Positions 17,901 to 26,852 of a stretch of 64,000 nucleotides of DNA are shown one piece after another. A model generated the notes under the pieces. That model was not told the origin of the DNA and did no database searches. It saw nothing but the letters and a program-made list of their open reading frames with translations. The DNA lies in contig NZ_VAWE01000001.1 of the NCBI RefSeq assembly GCF_005795905.1, positions 2,390,501 through 2,454,500 on the forward strand. Reading direction: 5' to 3'. The position numbers and the translations under genes were made by a program. Within the stretch, counting starts at the first letter, position 1. Each line of letters starts with the position of its first letter. The stretch comes from Streptomyces marianii (GTDB lineage: Bacteria > Actinomycetota > Actinomycetes > Streptomycetales > Streptomycetaceae).

Positions 17901-18509
17901 TCACGGGAGCAGCGAGTCGGCGATGAACTCCTCGACGTGGGCCAGGACCTGGGCCCGGCCGGTACCCGGTATCCCGACGGCCACATGCACGCTGAAGCCG
18001 TCCAGCAGCGCGCGCAGCCGGGCGGCGTAGCGGTCGGGGTCGACGGCGCGGAACTCGCCCCGCGAGACGCCTTCGGCGAGCAGGGCGACGAGATCGCGGT
18101 GCCAGGCGCCCTCGATGGCGGCCTGCCGGGCCCTGGCGTCCTCGTCGGCGTTCCGCGAGCGGTTCCAGACCTCCAGCCACAGCGTCCAGTGCGGGTCGCG
18201 GTGGCCGTCCGGGACGTACAGGTCCACATACGCGGCGAGCCGTTCGCGGGCGGCGGCCGGCCGGGACAGCAGCGCGCTCCGCTCGGCACCGAGCCTGCCC
18301 TCGCTCCACTCCAGGGTCCGCAGCAGGAGCTCGTCCTTGGTGCGGAAGTAGTAGAGCAGGTGGCCGCTGCTCATCCCGACCTCGCGGCCGAGCCCGGCCA
18401 TGGTGAGCCCGTCGAGCCCGTGCTCGGCGATCGTCGCCATCGCCGCGGCGAGCACCTCCTCGCGGGGTGGTGCGGTGTTGCGACGTCGGGGGCCCGGTGG
18501 AACGTTCAC
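17901..18509 (-). CDS. TetR-family transcriptional regulator
   Basis: 202 residues with the TetR helix-turn-helix at about 15-60 (EEVLAAAMATIAEHGLDGLTM, then GREVGMSSGHLLYYFRTKDE) and a variable helical ligand domain with DPHWTLWLEVWNRS, similar to BetI/TetR_C_6-type members. The GTG at 18509 is used. It is downstream of and co-directional with the agmatine deiminase gene (87-bp gap), so it may be co-transcribed with the urease/deiminase unit and control nitrogen-related genes. That role is inferred from position only. Confidence 0.85.
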   Translation of the reverse strand: MNVPPGPRRRNTAPPREEVLAAAMATIAEHGLDGLTMAGLGREVGMSSGHLLYYFRTKDELLLRTLEWSEGRLGAERSALLSRPAAARERLAAYVDLYVPDGHRDPHWTLWLEVWNRSRNADEDARARQAAIEGAWHRDLVALLAEGVSRGEFRAVDPDRYAARLRALLDGFSVHVAVGIPGTGRAQVLAHVEEFIADSLLP

Positions 18510-18596
18510 CCGTACGTTCTACCCGATCCCCCGGCCGTCCCGTGGCGGCCCCCCGGGCGGATCCGCGGGCCACCGCCCCCGAGGCCGGGCACGGGG

Positions 18597-19616
18597 TCAG
18601 ACCCGCGGCTGCTGCTGGGTGACGCAGTGGATCCCCCCGCCGCCCGCGAAGATCGTGCGGGCGTCGACGAGGGTCACCGTCCGCTCGGGGAAGAGGCGGC
18701 GGAAGACGCCTGCCGCGAGCTCGTCGTTGGGGTCGTCGAAGGAGCAGAGGACCACTCCCCCGTTGCAGAGGTAGTGGTTGATGTAGGAGTAGTCCACCCA
18801 CTCACCGTCCTCGTCCCTCAGCACGGTCGGCGCCGGGATCTCCACGACCTCCAGAGTGCGGCCGCGGGCGTCCGTGCTGCCGCGCAGGATCTCCGCGTAG
18901 GTCCTCGAACGCTCGTGGTCCGGGTGGGCCGGGTCCTTCTGGCTGTGGACGAGCACCACACCCGGCCGGGCGAACGCCGCCACGATGTCGACGTGGCCCT
19001 GCGTGCCGTACCTGCCGTAGTCGCCGGCCAGGCCGTGCGGCAGCCAGATCGCCTTGCTCGTGCCGAGCCTGGCGTGGATCTCCGCCTCGACCCGCTCTCG
19101 TGTCCAGTCGGGGTTCCGCCCGGCGCCGAGCTGGACGGTGTCGGTCAGCAGGACCGTGCCCTCGCCGTCGACGTGGATCGCGCCGCCCTCGTTGACGAGG
19201 GGCGAGGAGAGGACGGGGGCGCCCGCCAGGTCGGCCACATGGCGGGCGATCTTGGAGTCGTGCTCCCACCGGGCCCAGTCCTGGGCGCCCCAGCCGTTGA
19301 ACACCCAGTCCACGGCGGCCAGCCCGCCCTCGCCGTCGGTGACGAACGTCGGCCCGATGTCCCGCATCCACGCGTCGTCCAGCTCGCGCTCCACGATCTC
19401 GACGTCCGCGCCGAGCAGTTCGCGCGCACCCTCCGTCTGCCCCGGCCCCACCACCACGGTGACCGGCTCGTAGCGGCGCACGGCGCGGGCGACGGAGGCC
19501 CAGGCGGCACGCGCCCGGGCGAGCTCCCCGTCGTCGCCGAAGGTCGGGTTGGGGCCGGGCCAGGCCATCCAGGTGCGCTCGTGCGGGGCCCACTCGGGCG
19601 GCATACGGAACGTCAT
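18597..19616 (-). CDS. aguA: Agmatine deiminase
   Basis: 339-residue member of the agmatine deiminase (PPAD-type) family: agmatine + water to N-carbamoylputrescine + ammonia. Seen are the N-terminal PPEWAPHERTWMAWP, the DDAWMRDIGPTFV motif, NEGGAIHVDGEGT, HGHVDI-like QGHVDIVAAF and the C-terminal GGGGIHCVTQQQP that carries the catalytic Cys. The ATG at 19616 follows AAGGA with 6-nt spacing, and a GTG just before it is an alternative. It is co-directional with ureAB and ureC (71-bp gap), so the three may form one nitrogen-salvage operon. Confidence 0.92.
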   Translation of the reverse strand: MTFRMPPEWAPHERTWMAWPGPNPTFGDDGELARARAAWASVARAVRRYEPVTVVVGPGQTEGARELLGADVEIVERELDDAWMRDIGPTFVTDGEGGLAAVDWVFNGWGAQDWARWEHDSKIARHVADLAGAPVLSSPLVNEGGAIHVDGEGTVLLTDTVQLGAGRNPDWTRERVEAEIHARLGTSKAIWLPHGLAGDYGRYGTQGHVDIVAAFARPGVVLVHSQKDPAHPDHERSRTYAEILRGSTDARGRTLEVVEIPAPTVLRDEDGEWVDYSYINHYLCNGGVVLCSFDDPNDELAAGVFRRLFPERTVTLVDARTIFAGGGGIHCVTQQQPRV

Positions 19617-19687
19617 CACAGGTCCTTGTGGAGAGGGTTCGGAGCGAACTCGGGGACTCGGGCGGCTCGGGCGGATCGAGCGGCGGC

Positions 19688-21379
19688 TCAGAGGAAGTAC
19701 AGGCGGTTCAGGGACATGGACTCGACCGGATCGGAGCGCAGGGGATCCCCGTCGAGCGTGACGAGCCCGCTGCGCGCGTCCACGGCCACCTCGCCGACGC
19801 GGGAGTTGAGGAGCAGGTCGCGGGGGCCGATACCGCGGGTGCCGCGTACCCCGACACGCCGCCTGCGGGTGGGCATCGTGTCGCCGCCGAGGGCGGCCGC
19901 GGCCTGGGACACGAAGGCCACGGAGATCTCGGCGGGGGTCGCGCCGTGAGCCCCGAACTGCGGGCCGAGGACGAGCGGTTCACAGGTGTCGGTCGCGGCG
20001 TTCGGGTCGCCGGTCACCCCGTACGCCGGGAAGCCCGCCTTGAGCACCAGCTGCGGCTTCGCGCCGAAGAACTGCGGCTTCCACAGCACGATGTCGGCGA
20101 GCTTGCCCGGCTCGATCGAGCCGACCTCGTGCGCAAGGCCGTGGGCGATCGCGGGGTTGACGGTCAGTTTGGCCAGGTAGCGCAGGACGCGCGCGTTGTC
20201 GTCGTGCGCACCGTCGCCCTCCGTGGGGCCCAGCTCCGCCTTCATCTTCCCGGCCAGGGCGAAGGTGCGCCGCACGGTCTCGCCCGCACGTCCCATGCCC
20301 TGGGCGTCGGAGGAGGTGATGCCGATCGCGCCGAGGTCGTGCAGCACGTCCTCGGCCCCCATCGTCCCGGCGCGGATCCGGTCCCGGGCCATGGCCGCGT
20401 CGCCGGGCAGGTCGGTCTTGAGGTCGTGTACGGAGACGATCATCCCGTAGTGCTCGGCGACCGCGTCCCGGCCGAAGGGCAGGGTGGGGTTGGTGGAGGA
20501 GCCGATGACGTTCGGCACGCCCGCCATCCTGAGCACGTTCGGAACGTGTCCCCCGCCGCAGCCCTCGATGTGGAAGGCGTGGACGGTCCGGCCCTCCAGC
20601 ACCTTCAGCGTGTCCTCGACGGAGAGGCATTCGTTGAGGCCGTCGCTGTGCAGCGCGACCTGGACGTCGTACTCCTCGGCCACCCGCAGGGCCGTGTCGA
20701 GCGCGCGGGTGTGGGCGCCCATGTCCTCGTGGACCTTGAAGCCGGACGCGCCGCCCTCGGCGAGGGCCTCGACGAGCGGGGCCTCCCCGGAGGAAGAGCC
20801 GCGCGCCAGGAAGCCGATGTTGACGGGCCAGGCGTCGAAGGCGCCGAAGGCGTGCCCGAGCGCCCAGGGGGAGTTGACGCCGACGCCCCAGACCGGGCCG
20901 AACTCCTGCCCGACGATCGTCGTGACACCGGAGGCGAGCGACGCCTCCATCACCCGCGGGGAGAGCAGATGGACATGGGTGTCCACGGCACCGGCGGTGG
21001 CGATGAGCCCTTCGCCGGACACGATCGTCGTTCCGGTGCCGACGACGACGTCCACGCCGTCGAGGGTGTCCGGGTTCCCCGCCCGGCCGATGCGGGCGAT
21101 GCGGCCCTCGCGGATGCCGATGGACACCTTGCGGATGCCCAGGACGGCGTCGATGACGAGCACGTTGCTGATGACGATGTCGCAGGTGTCACGGACGGCG
21201 GCCGCCTTGAGGTGCAGTCCGTCACGGGCGGTCTTGCCGAAGCCCGCGAGGAACTCGTTCCCCGCCTGCTGAGAGTCGGACTCGACGCGGACGACCAGGC
21301 CGGAGTCGCCGAGGACCACCCGGTCGCCGGCGCGCGGGCCGTGCACGCTCGCGTACTCGTGCGGGTCGATACCGGTCAC
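19688..21379 (-). CDS. ureC: Urease alpha subunit, divergent type
   Basis: 563 residues, near the usual 567-570. Nickel-site residues are visible: DTHVH (two His), the carbamylated Lys with His in GFKVHEDMG, His in VALHSDGLNE and AFHIEGCGGGH, and Asp in SSDAQGMGR. The mobile flap differs from classical ureases: the usual MVCHHLDP is IVSVHDLK here. An ungapped alignment keeps the catalytic His, but the flap Cys is Val and the next His is Asp. It overlaps the stop of the fused gamma/beta gene by 4 bp. No ureD/E/F/G accessory genes are in the window. It may be a weak or specialised urease, or need accessory proteins from another locus. Confidence 0.9.
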   Translation of the reverse strand: MTGIDPHEYASVHGPRAGDRVVLGDSGLVVRVESDSQQAGNEFLAGFGKTARDGLHLKAAAVRDTCDIVISNVLVIDAVLGIRKVSIGIREGRIARIGRAGNPDTLDGVDVVVGTGTTIVSGEGLIATAGAVDTHVHLLSPRVMEASLASGVTTIVGQEFGPVWGVGVNSPWALGHAFGAFDAWPVNIGFLARGSSSGEAPLVEALAEGGASGFKVHEDMGAHTRALDTALRVAEEYDVQVALHSDGLNECLSVEDTLKVLEGRTVHAFHIEGCGGGHVPNVLRMAGVPNVIGSSTNPTLPFGRDAVAEHYGMIVSVHDLKTDLPGDAAMARDRIRAGTMGAEDVLHDLGAIGITSSDAQGMGRAGETVRRTFALAGKMKAELGPTEGDGAHDDNARVLRYLAKLTVNPAIAHGLAHEVGSIEPGKLADIVLWKPQFFGAKPQLVLKAGFPAYGVTGDPNAATDTCEPLVLGPQFGAHGATPAEISVAFVSQAAAALGGDTMPTRRRRVGVRGTRGIGPRDLLLNSRVGEVAVDARSGLVTLDGDPLRSDPVESMSLNRLYFL

Positions 21380-22116
21380 CGGTCCTCCTCCGGCCGGCAG
21401 GGCGCCTGCTGCCGGGACTCCCGTGGTGCGGGGTGCTGGTGGGCCCCGAGATAGCCACAGGCGGCGGCCCGGTGCAGGGCCTCCGCCTTCGCTCCCGGAG
21501 CATCCAGCGGGCCGTCGACCAGGCCCGCGAAGCCGATCGCGACGCGGTCGCCGCCGATCGGCACGAGCCCGACCCGGACCTCGTCGCCGGGGCCGAAGCG
21601 GACGGACGAGCCCGCGGGGACACAGAGCCGCATGCCGTAGGCCGCCGCCCGGTCGAAGTCGAGTCGCGGATTGGCCTCGAAGAAGTGGAAGTGGGAGGTG
21701 ACGCTGACCGGCACGGCCGCGGTGTTGCGCACCGTGAGCCGCACCGCGGGCTCCGGCTCGGGGTCCGCGGGGCCGGGCAGCACGGCGCCGGGCGCGGAGG
21801 CGCCGAGGCTGCCGCCGCCGATCGGGTCGGAGACGACGGCCAGCCTCGATCCGTCGTCGAAGACGGCCTCGACGTGGACCTCGGTGACGACGTCGGTGAC
21901 GCCGGGTAGCACGTCCTCGGGGCCGAGCACGGAACGGGCCGCCTCGACCGCCTCGGCGAGCCGGCGGCCGTCCCGGGCCGCCTCGCAGACGGTGTCGGCG
22001 ATCAGCGCGGTCGCCTCGGGAACATTGAGCTTGAGCCCTCGGGCACGCCGGGCCCGGGCCAGTTCGGCCGCACCGAACAGCAGCAGCCGGTCCCGCTCGG
22101 TCGGGGTCAGTCGCAC
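21376..22116 (-). CDS. ureAB: Fused urease gamma/beta subunit
   Basis: 246 residues. The first ~100 are a gamma subunit (LTPTERDRLLLFGAAELARAR, then GVTDVVTEVHVEAVFDDGS). A linker follows, then a beta subunit from about 120 (VRNTAAVPVSVTSHFHFFE, NPRLDFDRAAAYGMRL, PGDEVRVGLVPIGG). The GTG at 22116 has GGGAGG upstream. A longer reading from 22164 adds only a Gly/Pro-rich extension. The stop overlaps the ureC start (ATGA). The order gamma-beta fusion then alpha resembles the second, accessory-less urease locus of Streptomyces. Confidence 0.9.
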   Translation of the reverse strand: MRLTPTERDRLLLFGAAELARARRARGLKLNVPEATALIADTVCEAARDGRRLAEAVEAARSVLGPEDVLPGVTDVVTEVHVEAVFDDGSRLAVVSDPIGGGSLGASAPGAVLPGPADPEPEPAVRLTVRNTAAVPVSVTSHFHFFEANPRLDFDRAAAYGMRLCVPAGSSVRFGPGDEVRVGLVPIGGDRVAIGFAGLVDGPLDAPGAKAEALHRAAACGYLGAHQHPAPRESRQQAPCRPEEDR

Positions 22117-22307
22117 GTCACCACGCCTCCCTGGAGCCCCGTCGGGCTCTCCCGCTGGATGCACCGCTCCGGAATCTTTCCATCCGATTCCAGATGTTCG
22201 AGCGCCACTCTAACCCCAAGTTCCACACACAGGAAGCATTGACGAGGATGAACACCCGGTTCATATTGAGCGGCAGTCAATTCATTCCCGACAGAGCGGG
22301 AGAGCCG

Positions 22308-22740
22308 ATGGGGCCGAACAGCGCGGAGTCGACGCCCCGCGGCGAAGCGGACGAGCGGCCCCGCGATCTGGTGGCGGTCCTGCCGGGCTCCAGCCTGCGC
22401 CTCGGCGTGATCGTCTTCGGCTGACGGCCGGTGTCCTTCGGCCTGGGACTCCGGGCAGTCGCCTCGGTCGCCGCGGGCACCGTCACCGATGTGGCCGTGA
22501 CGGCACCGCTCGCACACGTCTCGCGGCGCACGGCGGCCCAGCCGTGCTCGTCCAGCGGCGCGCTTCCCCGGTGTGCGGGGCGGCGTGTACCGGTTCCGCG
22601 CCGGCTGGGAGCCCCGGGCGACGGCGGCCCGGGCACTCGGCACGGCCGTCGGGCCCCTCGCCCTCTCGACCCCGTTCCACGAGGGCCTGCCGCTCGGCCC
22701 GACCGCGGGTGCGGGCTGCGGCTTCGCACCGCCGGGTCTG
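22308..22740 (+). pseudogene. Remnant of an NCS1-family (purine/cytosine-type) permease gene
   Basis: From the ATG at 22308 (GGGAG upstream) the frame reads RPRDLVAVLPGSSLRLGVIVFG, then a TGA at 22422-22424 where relatives have Trp. The same frame continues RPVSFGLGLRAVASVAAGTV and VTAPLAHVSRRTA, a typical early part of NCS1 permeases. At about 22570 it jumps, in another frame, to GVYRFRAGWEPRATAARALG and STPFHEG, which looks like a late transmembrane part of the same family. The gene thus has a nonsense mutation, an internal deletion of most helices and a frame change. It lies divergent from the urease genes and was perhaps once a purine or allantoin importer. Confidence 0.65.
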
Positions 22741-23234
22741 GTGGGTGGGCGCGTGTGCGGGGCGTTGCGGCCGTGCCGGGACCGAAACGGCGCCGGTGGT
22801 GCGCCCGGGGCGAGCGGGCGGAGACCGGAACGGCGCCGGGGTACGCCCGAACCGAGCAGGCGGAGACCGGAACGGCGCCGGGGTACGCCCGGAAACGAGC
22901 AGGCGAAGACCGGAACAGCGCCGGGGTACGCCCGGAAACGAGCAGGCGGAGACCAGAACGGCACCAGGATGCCCCCGAACCGAGCAGGCGAAAACCAGAA
23001 CGGCACCGGGATGCCCCCGAACCGAGCAGGCGGAGGCCGGGGCCCCCTGAAGCCGCCGCGAGAGCGGCTCGCCCGAGACGGCGGCGCCGCAGGTACCGGG
23101 CGGCGACCCCGGCCGGTCCCGGTCCGCCTCTCAGGGCGTACGGATCCGGAGCCCCGTAGGGCGGTCGGGCCACCGCACAGGGCCGGAGCCGGTGGGGTGG
23201 CGCCCCGGGGGACCACCCCACGGTGAAACGGGAA
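22741..23234. repeat. 42/43-bp tandem repeat array in a gene-free stretch
   Basis: Five full units begin at 22817, 22859, 22902, 22945 and 22987 and end at 23028, with degenerate flanking units on both sides. Each unit contains GGCG(G/A)AGACC, GAACGGC(G/A)CC and CGAGCAGG-type blocks, with period 42 or 43 bp. Because the period is not always a multiple of three, long reading frames across it on either strand are not coding. It is non-coding DNA between the permease remnant and the ilvE terminator. No spacers of constant length alternate with a fixed repeat, so it is not a CRISPR. Confidence 0.8.
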
Positions 23235-23260
23235 CCGCGCGGCCGGACGGGGCCGCGCGG
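23235..23260 (-). terminator. Hairpin terminator after ilvE
   Basis: CCGCGCGGCC pairs perfectly with GGCCGCGCGG around a 6-nt loop, 66 bp downstream of the ilvE stop. Confidence 0.6.
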
Positions 23261-23326
23261 GTCCCGCGGTCGGATTGGGCGGCGCGGGGCACTTCCCGCA
23301 CCGCCGGGCCCGATGGGGCCGCCGGA

Positions 23327-24415
23327 TCAGCCGAGCTCGTGCATCCAGCCGTGCTCGTCCGCGGCCTTGCCGGTCTGGATGTCCAGGAGTGCCTTGCGCA
23401 GCTCCATCGTGACCTTGCCCGGCTCACCGTTCGACTGGGTCCACTCACCGTCGGTGGACTTGACCGTACCGACGGGCGTGATGACGGCGGCGGTGCCGCA
23501 CGCGAAGACCTCGGTGAGGGTGCCGTTCTCGGTGTCGCGCTTCCACTGGTCGGTGGTGACCCTGCCCTCCTCCGACTCGTAGCCGAGGTCGCGGGCGAGC
23601 GTGAGCAGGGAGTCGCGCGTGATGCCGGCGAGCAGCGATCCGGTGAGCTCGGGCGTGACGATCCTGTCCCCGTACACGAAGTACAGGTTCATGCCGCCCA
23701 TCTCCTCGACGGTCCGGTGCTCCAGCGCGTCGAGCCAGACGACCTGGTCGCAGCCCTTGGCGGCCGCCTCGGCCTGCGCGAGGAGGGAGGCGGCGTAGTT
23801 GCCGCCGGTCTTGGCGAAGCCGATGCCGCCCGGGACGGCGCGGACGTAGTTCTCCGACAGCCAGACGGAGACGGGCTTGACGCCGCCGGGGAAGTACGGG
23901 CCGGCCGGCGAGGCGATGACGATGAACAGGTACTCGTTGGCCGGACGGACGCCCAGGCCGACCTCGTTGGCGAACATGAACGGACGGAGGTAGAGGGAAG
24001 CCTCCCCGCCGTGCTCCGGGACCCATGCCTTGTCCTGCTGGACCAGGGCGTCGCAGGCCTCGATGAACGTCTCGACCGGCAGCTCCGGCATGGCCAGGCG
24101 GCGGGCGGAGAGCTGGAAGCGCCGGGCGTTCGCGTCGGGCCGGAAGGTGGCGACCGAGCCGTCGGGCCTGCGGTAGGCCTTCAGCCCCTCGAAGATCTCC
24201 TGCGCGTAGTGCAGGGTCATGTTGGCCGGGTCGACCGACAGCGGGGCGTACGGGGTGAGCTGGGCGTCGTGCCAGCCGCGGCCCTCCGTCCACTTGATCG
24301 TCACCATGTGATCGGTGAAGTGGCGGCCGAATCCCGGATTGGCCAGGATCGCCTCGCGCTCCGCGTCGGACAGTGGGGTCGAGGAGGGCTTGAGGTCGAT
24401 CGAGGGCGTCGTCAT
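23327..24415 (-). CDS. ilvE: Branched-chain amino acid aminotransferase
   Basis: 362-residue fold-type IV PLP enzyme that interconverts Leu/Ile/Val and their 2-oxo acids with glutamate/2-oxoglutarate. The PLP Lys is in [18 protein letters not shown]. Other markers are [30 protein letters not shown] and the C-terminal [15 protein letters not shown]. The length and KxGGNY pattern are those of the eukaryote-like (class II) group common in actinobacteria. ATG at 24415. GATAAT at 24542-24537 on the minus strand could be a -10 box, but its -35 is poor. It is co-directional with leuB yet separated from it by a hairpin, so it is probably transcribed separately. Confidence 0.95.
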   Translation of the reverse strand: MTTPSIDLKPSSTPLSDAEREAILANPGFGRHFTDHMVTIKWTEGRGWHDAQLTPYAPLSVDPANMTLHYAQEIFEGLKAYRRPDGSVATFRPDANARRFQLSARRLAMPELPVETFIEACDALVQQDKAWVPEHGGEASLYLRPFMFANEVGLGVRPANEYLFIVIASPAGPYFPGGVKPVSVWLSENYVRAVPGGIGFAKTGGNYAASLLAQAEAAAKGCDQVVWLDALEHRTVEEMGGMNLYFVYGDRIVTPELTGSLLAGITRDSLLTLARDLGYESEEGRVTTDQWKRDTENGTLTEVFACGTAAVITPVGTVKSTDGEWTQSNGEPGKVTMELRKALLDIQTGKAADEHGWMHELG

Positions 24416-24622
24416 GTCTGCGTGTCCTTCACCGTTTGGTTGTGACGGACCGCGCTCACGTCTGTACGTCTGCTCGCCCTGCGTACGGCTGTACTAGGAC
24501 GTCCGAGCTTCCCCGCATGGTGCGGCCCCACGTTCGATTATCGCAGTGCGTGGGGGCCGGAACGGAACAGCGTGGGCTGCGGCCCATGGCTTGATGGTGA
24601 CACCCGGAGGCCGCACAGGAGA

Positions 24623-24653
24623 AGCCGCCGGGTGCGAGTGCTACCCGGCGGCT
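24623..24653 (-). terminator. Hairpin terminator after leuB
   Basis: AGCCGCCGGGT pairs perfectly with ACCCGGCGGCT around a 9-nt loop, 24 bp downstream of the leuB stop. It separates leuB from ilvE. Confidence 0.75.
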
Positions 24654-24676
24654 CCGAGGTTTCGAGAGTCGTGGGG

Positions 24677-25717
24677 TCAGCCCGCCACCCGTACGGCGAG
24701 CGCGTCGCCGATCTCGTCGGTGGTGCGGGGGGTGCCGTCCCGGTCCGCCAGGTCGGCGGCGACGGCGTCCTCGATACGGACGGCCTCGGCCTCGTGACCG
24801 AGGTGGCGCAGGAGGAGGGCGACGGACAGGATCGTGGCCGTGGGGTCGGCCTTTCCGGTGCCGGCGATGTCGGGCGCGGAGCCGTGGACGGGCTCGAACA
24901 TCGACGGGAATTCACCCGCCGGGTTGATGTTCCCGGAGGCGGCCAGGCCGATACCGCCGGTCACGGCGGCGGCGAGGTCCGTGAGGATGTCACCGAAAAG
25001 GTTGTCGGTGACGATGACGTCGAAGCGCTCGGGCTGGGTGACGAAGAAGATCGTCGCGGCGTCGACGTGCAGATAGTCGGTGGTGACCGCGGGGTACTCC
25101 CGGGCGACCTCGTCGAAGATCTTCTTCCACATGTGGCCCGCGTGGACGAGGACGTTGTTCTTGTGGACCAGCGTCAGCTTCCTGCGGGGGCGGACGTCGG
25201 CCCGTGCGAACGCGTCCCTGACGACCCGCTCGACGCCGTACGCCGTGTTGACGCTGACCTCGGTGGCGACCTCGGCCGGCGTGCCGGTGCGCAGGGATCC
25301 GCCGTTGCCGGTGTAGGGGCCCTCGGTGCCTTCGCGGACGACCACGAAGTCGATCTCGGGGCGGCCGGCCAGCGGGGTCGCGGTGTTCGGGAAGAGCTTG
25401 GAGGGGCGCAGGTTGACGTAGTGGTCGAAGGCGAACCGCAGCTTGAGCAGCAGCCCCCGCTCCAGGACGCCGGACGGCACGGACGGGTCGCCGATCGCTC
25501 CGAGGAGGATCGCGTCGTGCTGCCTGAGGGAGTCCAGCTCCGCGTCCGGGAGGGTCTCGCCGGTGCGGTGCCAGCGCTTGGCGCCGAGGTCGTACTCCTG
25601 GGTCTCCAGCTTCACATCCTGAGGAAGCACGGCCGAGAGGACCTTGAGGCCCTGGGCCACGACCTCCTGGCCGATGCCGTCGCCGGGGATCACTGCGAGA
25701 TTGAGGCTGCGAGACAT
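24677..25717 (-). CDS. leuB: 3-Isopropylmalate dehydrogenase
   Basis: 346 residues. It oxidises and decarboxylates 3-isopropylmalate with NAD+ in leucine synthesis. Markers are [11 protein letters not shown] at the N-terminus, [43 protein letters not shown], the metal-binding [13 protein letters not shown] and [17 protein letters not shown]. The ATG at 25717 starts [17 protein letters not shown] start 30 bp upstream is rejected because it adds no conserved residues. No clear Shine-Dalgarno is present. A leucine-rich leader peptide was looked for upstream and not found. Confidence 0.95.
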   Translation of the reverse strand: MSRSLNLAVIPGDGIGQEVVAQGLKVLSAVLPQDVKLETQEYDLGAKRWHRTGETLPDAELDSLRQHDAILLGAIGDPSVPSGVLERGLLLKLRFAFDHYVNLRPSKLFPNTATPLAGRPEIDFVVVREGTEGPYTGNGGSLRTGTPAEVATEVSVNTAYGVERVVRDAFARADVRPRRKLTLVHKNNVLVHAGHMWKKIFDEVAREYPAVTTDYLHVDAATIFFVTQPERFDVIVTDNLFGDILTDLAAAVTGGIGLAASGNINPAGEFPSMFEPVHGSAPDIAGTGKADPTATILSVALLLRHLGHEAEAVRIEDAVAADLADRDGTPRTTDEIGDALAVRVAG

Positions 25718-25844
25718 ATCCGCACCGTACTCTCCGTCCCATCGCATGACACTCGATGTCCATCATGCGGACGAGTCGCGCGGTCTGCCCTTCACCGGTC
25801 CGGTGGGGCCGGTGACCCCCGGGCGCCACCGGCCGGTCTGGCGG

Positions 25845-25991
25845 TCAGTGGCCGGTCTCGCCGCCGTTGTCCCTGCGGTCGAGGGCGCGCTGCAGGGCGG
25901 CGGCGGCGTTCGCGGCGGCGCTTCTGCGGTCGGACTCGCTCACCCGGGGCGCGTGACGGACTCGGCGGCGGAGAAGGGTCTGCTCGGACAT
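25845..25991 (-). CDS. Small basic protein of unknown function
   Basis: 48 residues, starting MSEQTLLRRRVRHAPRVSES and ending NGGETGH, rich in Arg and Ala. The ATG at 25991 has AAGGAG at ideal spacing, the main reason to call it real. The helix SDRRSAAANAAAALQRALDR is amphipathic. No family is recognised. Confidence 0.55.
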   Translation of the reverse strand: MSEQTLLRRRVRHAPRVSESDRRSAAANAAAALQRALDRRDNGGETGH

Positions 25992-26294
25992 GGTCGACTC
26001 CTTGAGATCGGGAACGATCGAAGGCGCCGGAAGGGGCGGGGAGCGGGCCGCAGGGGTTGCCTGCCTCGGGGCTCCGGCTCGGGCCGCCATTCGCTGGATC
26101 GAGCGAGACGTTCGGCTTCTACAAAGCTAAGCGAGCGGGGCCTCACTGTCTCCACAATTAGTCGGACTTCCTACTATCTGAGACGCGATCTTGAAGAACC
26201 GCTGGTGGGGACAGCGCATCCGGAAGCGGCCCGGCAGCTCCGGCGAACGGACGACGGGGGGTCAACTGGGCCCGCGCCCCCGGCGACTGACGGG
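25992..26294 (-). promoter_or_regulatory. Gene-free spacer with an A/T-rich promoter island
   Basis: No gene is supported here. The part 26110-26185 is markedly A/T-rich for this genome (ACAAAGCTAAGC, CACAATTAGT, TACTATCTGAGA) and is flanked by GTCTC/GAGAC half-sites. It probably holds the promoter of the small gene at 25991 and possibly of something read in the other direction. No single -35/-10 pair is convincing. Confidence 0.35.
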
Positions 26295-26852
26295 TCAGAG
26301 CACGTCGCCGTCCCGCCAGTCGAAGAGCAAGGAGGCCGCATCGGGCTCCGGGAGGGGCCGTCCGGACGGCTGCCGGAGAAAGGTGGAGCCCTCCTCCTCC
26401 GGGAGAGGGACGACGCCGTCGGGGCCCAGGGTCCCGATCCTGCCGCGCCACAGGCGCCAGCCGCGGGAGCGGTACAGTTCCGCACCGTCGTCGGAAGCCG
26501 AGAGCGCGCCGAGTTCGTACGCTCCGTCGATCACCCTCTCCAGGGCGCCCATCACCCGCCCGCCCAGCCCATGGCGCCGGCGGTCGGCCCGGACGGCGAC
26601 CGCCTCGACATAGCCGACGCGGTACGAGCGTCCGCCGTGCACCACCCGGCGCATGATCACACTGCCATGGGCGGCGAGGCCGTTCCGGTCGCGGATGAAG
26701 GCGTGGACACCGCCGAGGCCGTGGGACCAGTCGTCGTCGTCGAAGTCGCCGTCGAAGGCGGCGTCGAGCAGGGCGCGGATCTCGCCGAGGACGGCTTCGG
26801 ACAGCTGGTAGGTGTGGGCCGTGCGCAGCGGCCCGGTCGTGTGGTCCGTCAT
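26295..26852 (-). CDS. AAC(2')-I-like aminoglycoside 2'-N-acetyltransferase
   Basis: 185-residue GNAT protein that follows the AAC(2')-I family along its whole length. Seen are LLDAAFDGDFDDDDWSHGLG, GVHAFIRD, the acetyl-CoA loop VEAVAVRADRRRHGLGGRVM, ERVIDGAYELGALSASDDG, LYRSRGWRLWRG and the C-terminal DWRDGDVL. Known members acetylate the 2' amino group of gentamicin/tobramycin-type drugs, and the mycobacterial ones may have housekeeping roles. The ATG at 26852 is preferred, and no clear Shine-Dalgarno precedes it. The gene stands alone with no aminoglycoside cluster nearby, so intrinsic resistance or another amine substrate is possible. Confidence 0.82.
   Translation of the reverse strand: MTDHTTGPLRTAHTYQLSEAVLGEIRALLDAAFDGDFDDDDWSHGLGGVHAFIRDRNGLAAHGSVIMRRVVHGGRSYRVGYVEAVAVRADRRRHGLGGRVMGALERVIDGAYELGALSASDDGAELYRSRGWRLWRGRIGTLGPDGVVPLPEEEGSTFLRQPSGRPLPEPDAASLLFDWRDGDVL

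Noticed and set aside
20430..20470. Loss of the catalytic flap histidine in UreC
   Set aside because: A gapped reading first suggested a missing His, but an ungapped alignment of the flap keeps it; only the neighbouring Cys and second His are changed.
22817..23028. CRISPR array
   Set aside because: Units are contiguous and near-identical with no unique spacers between repeats, and no cas genes are near.
22277..23221. Long minus-strand open frame over the 42/43-bp repeats
   Set aside because: Its repetitive LGSGxxRxRSG-type protein comes from tandem DNA units whose period changes frame; no start site, no family.
24451..24515. Short reading frame ([12 protein letters not shown]...) upstream of ilvE as a leader peptide
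   Set aside because: It has one Val-Leu-Val run but no terminator or competing hairpin follows it and no ribosome site precedes it.
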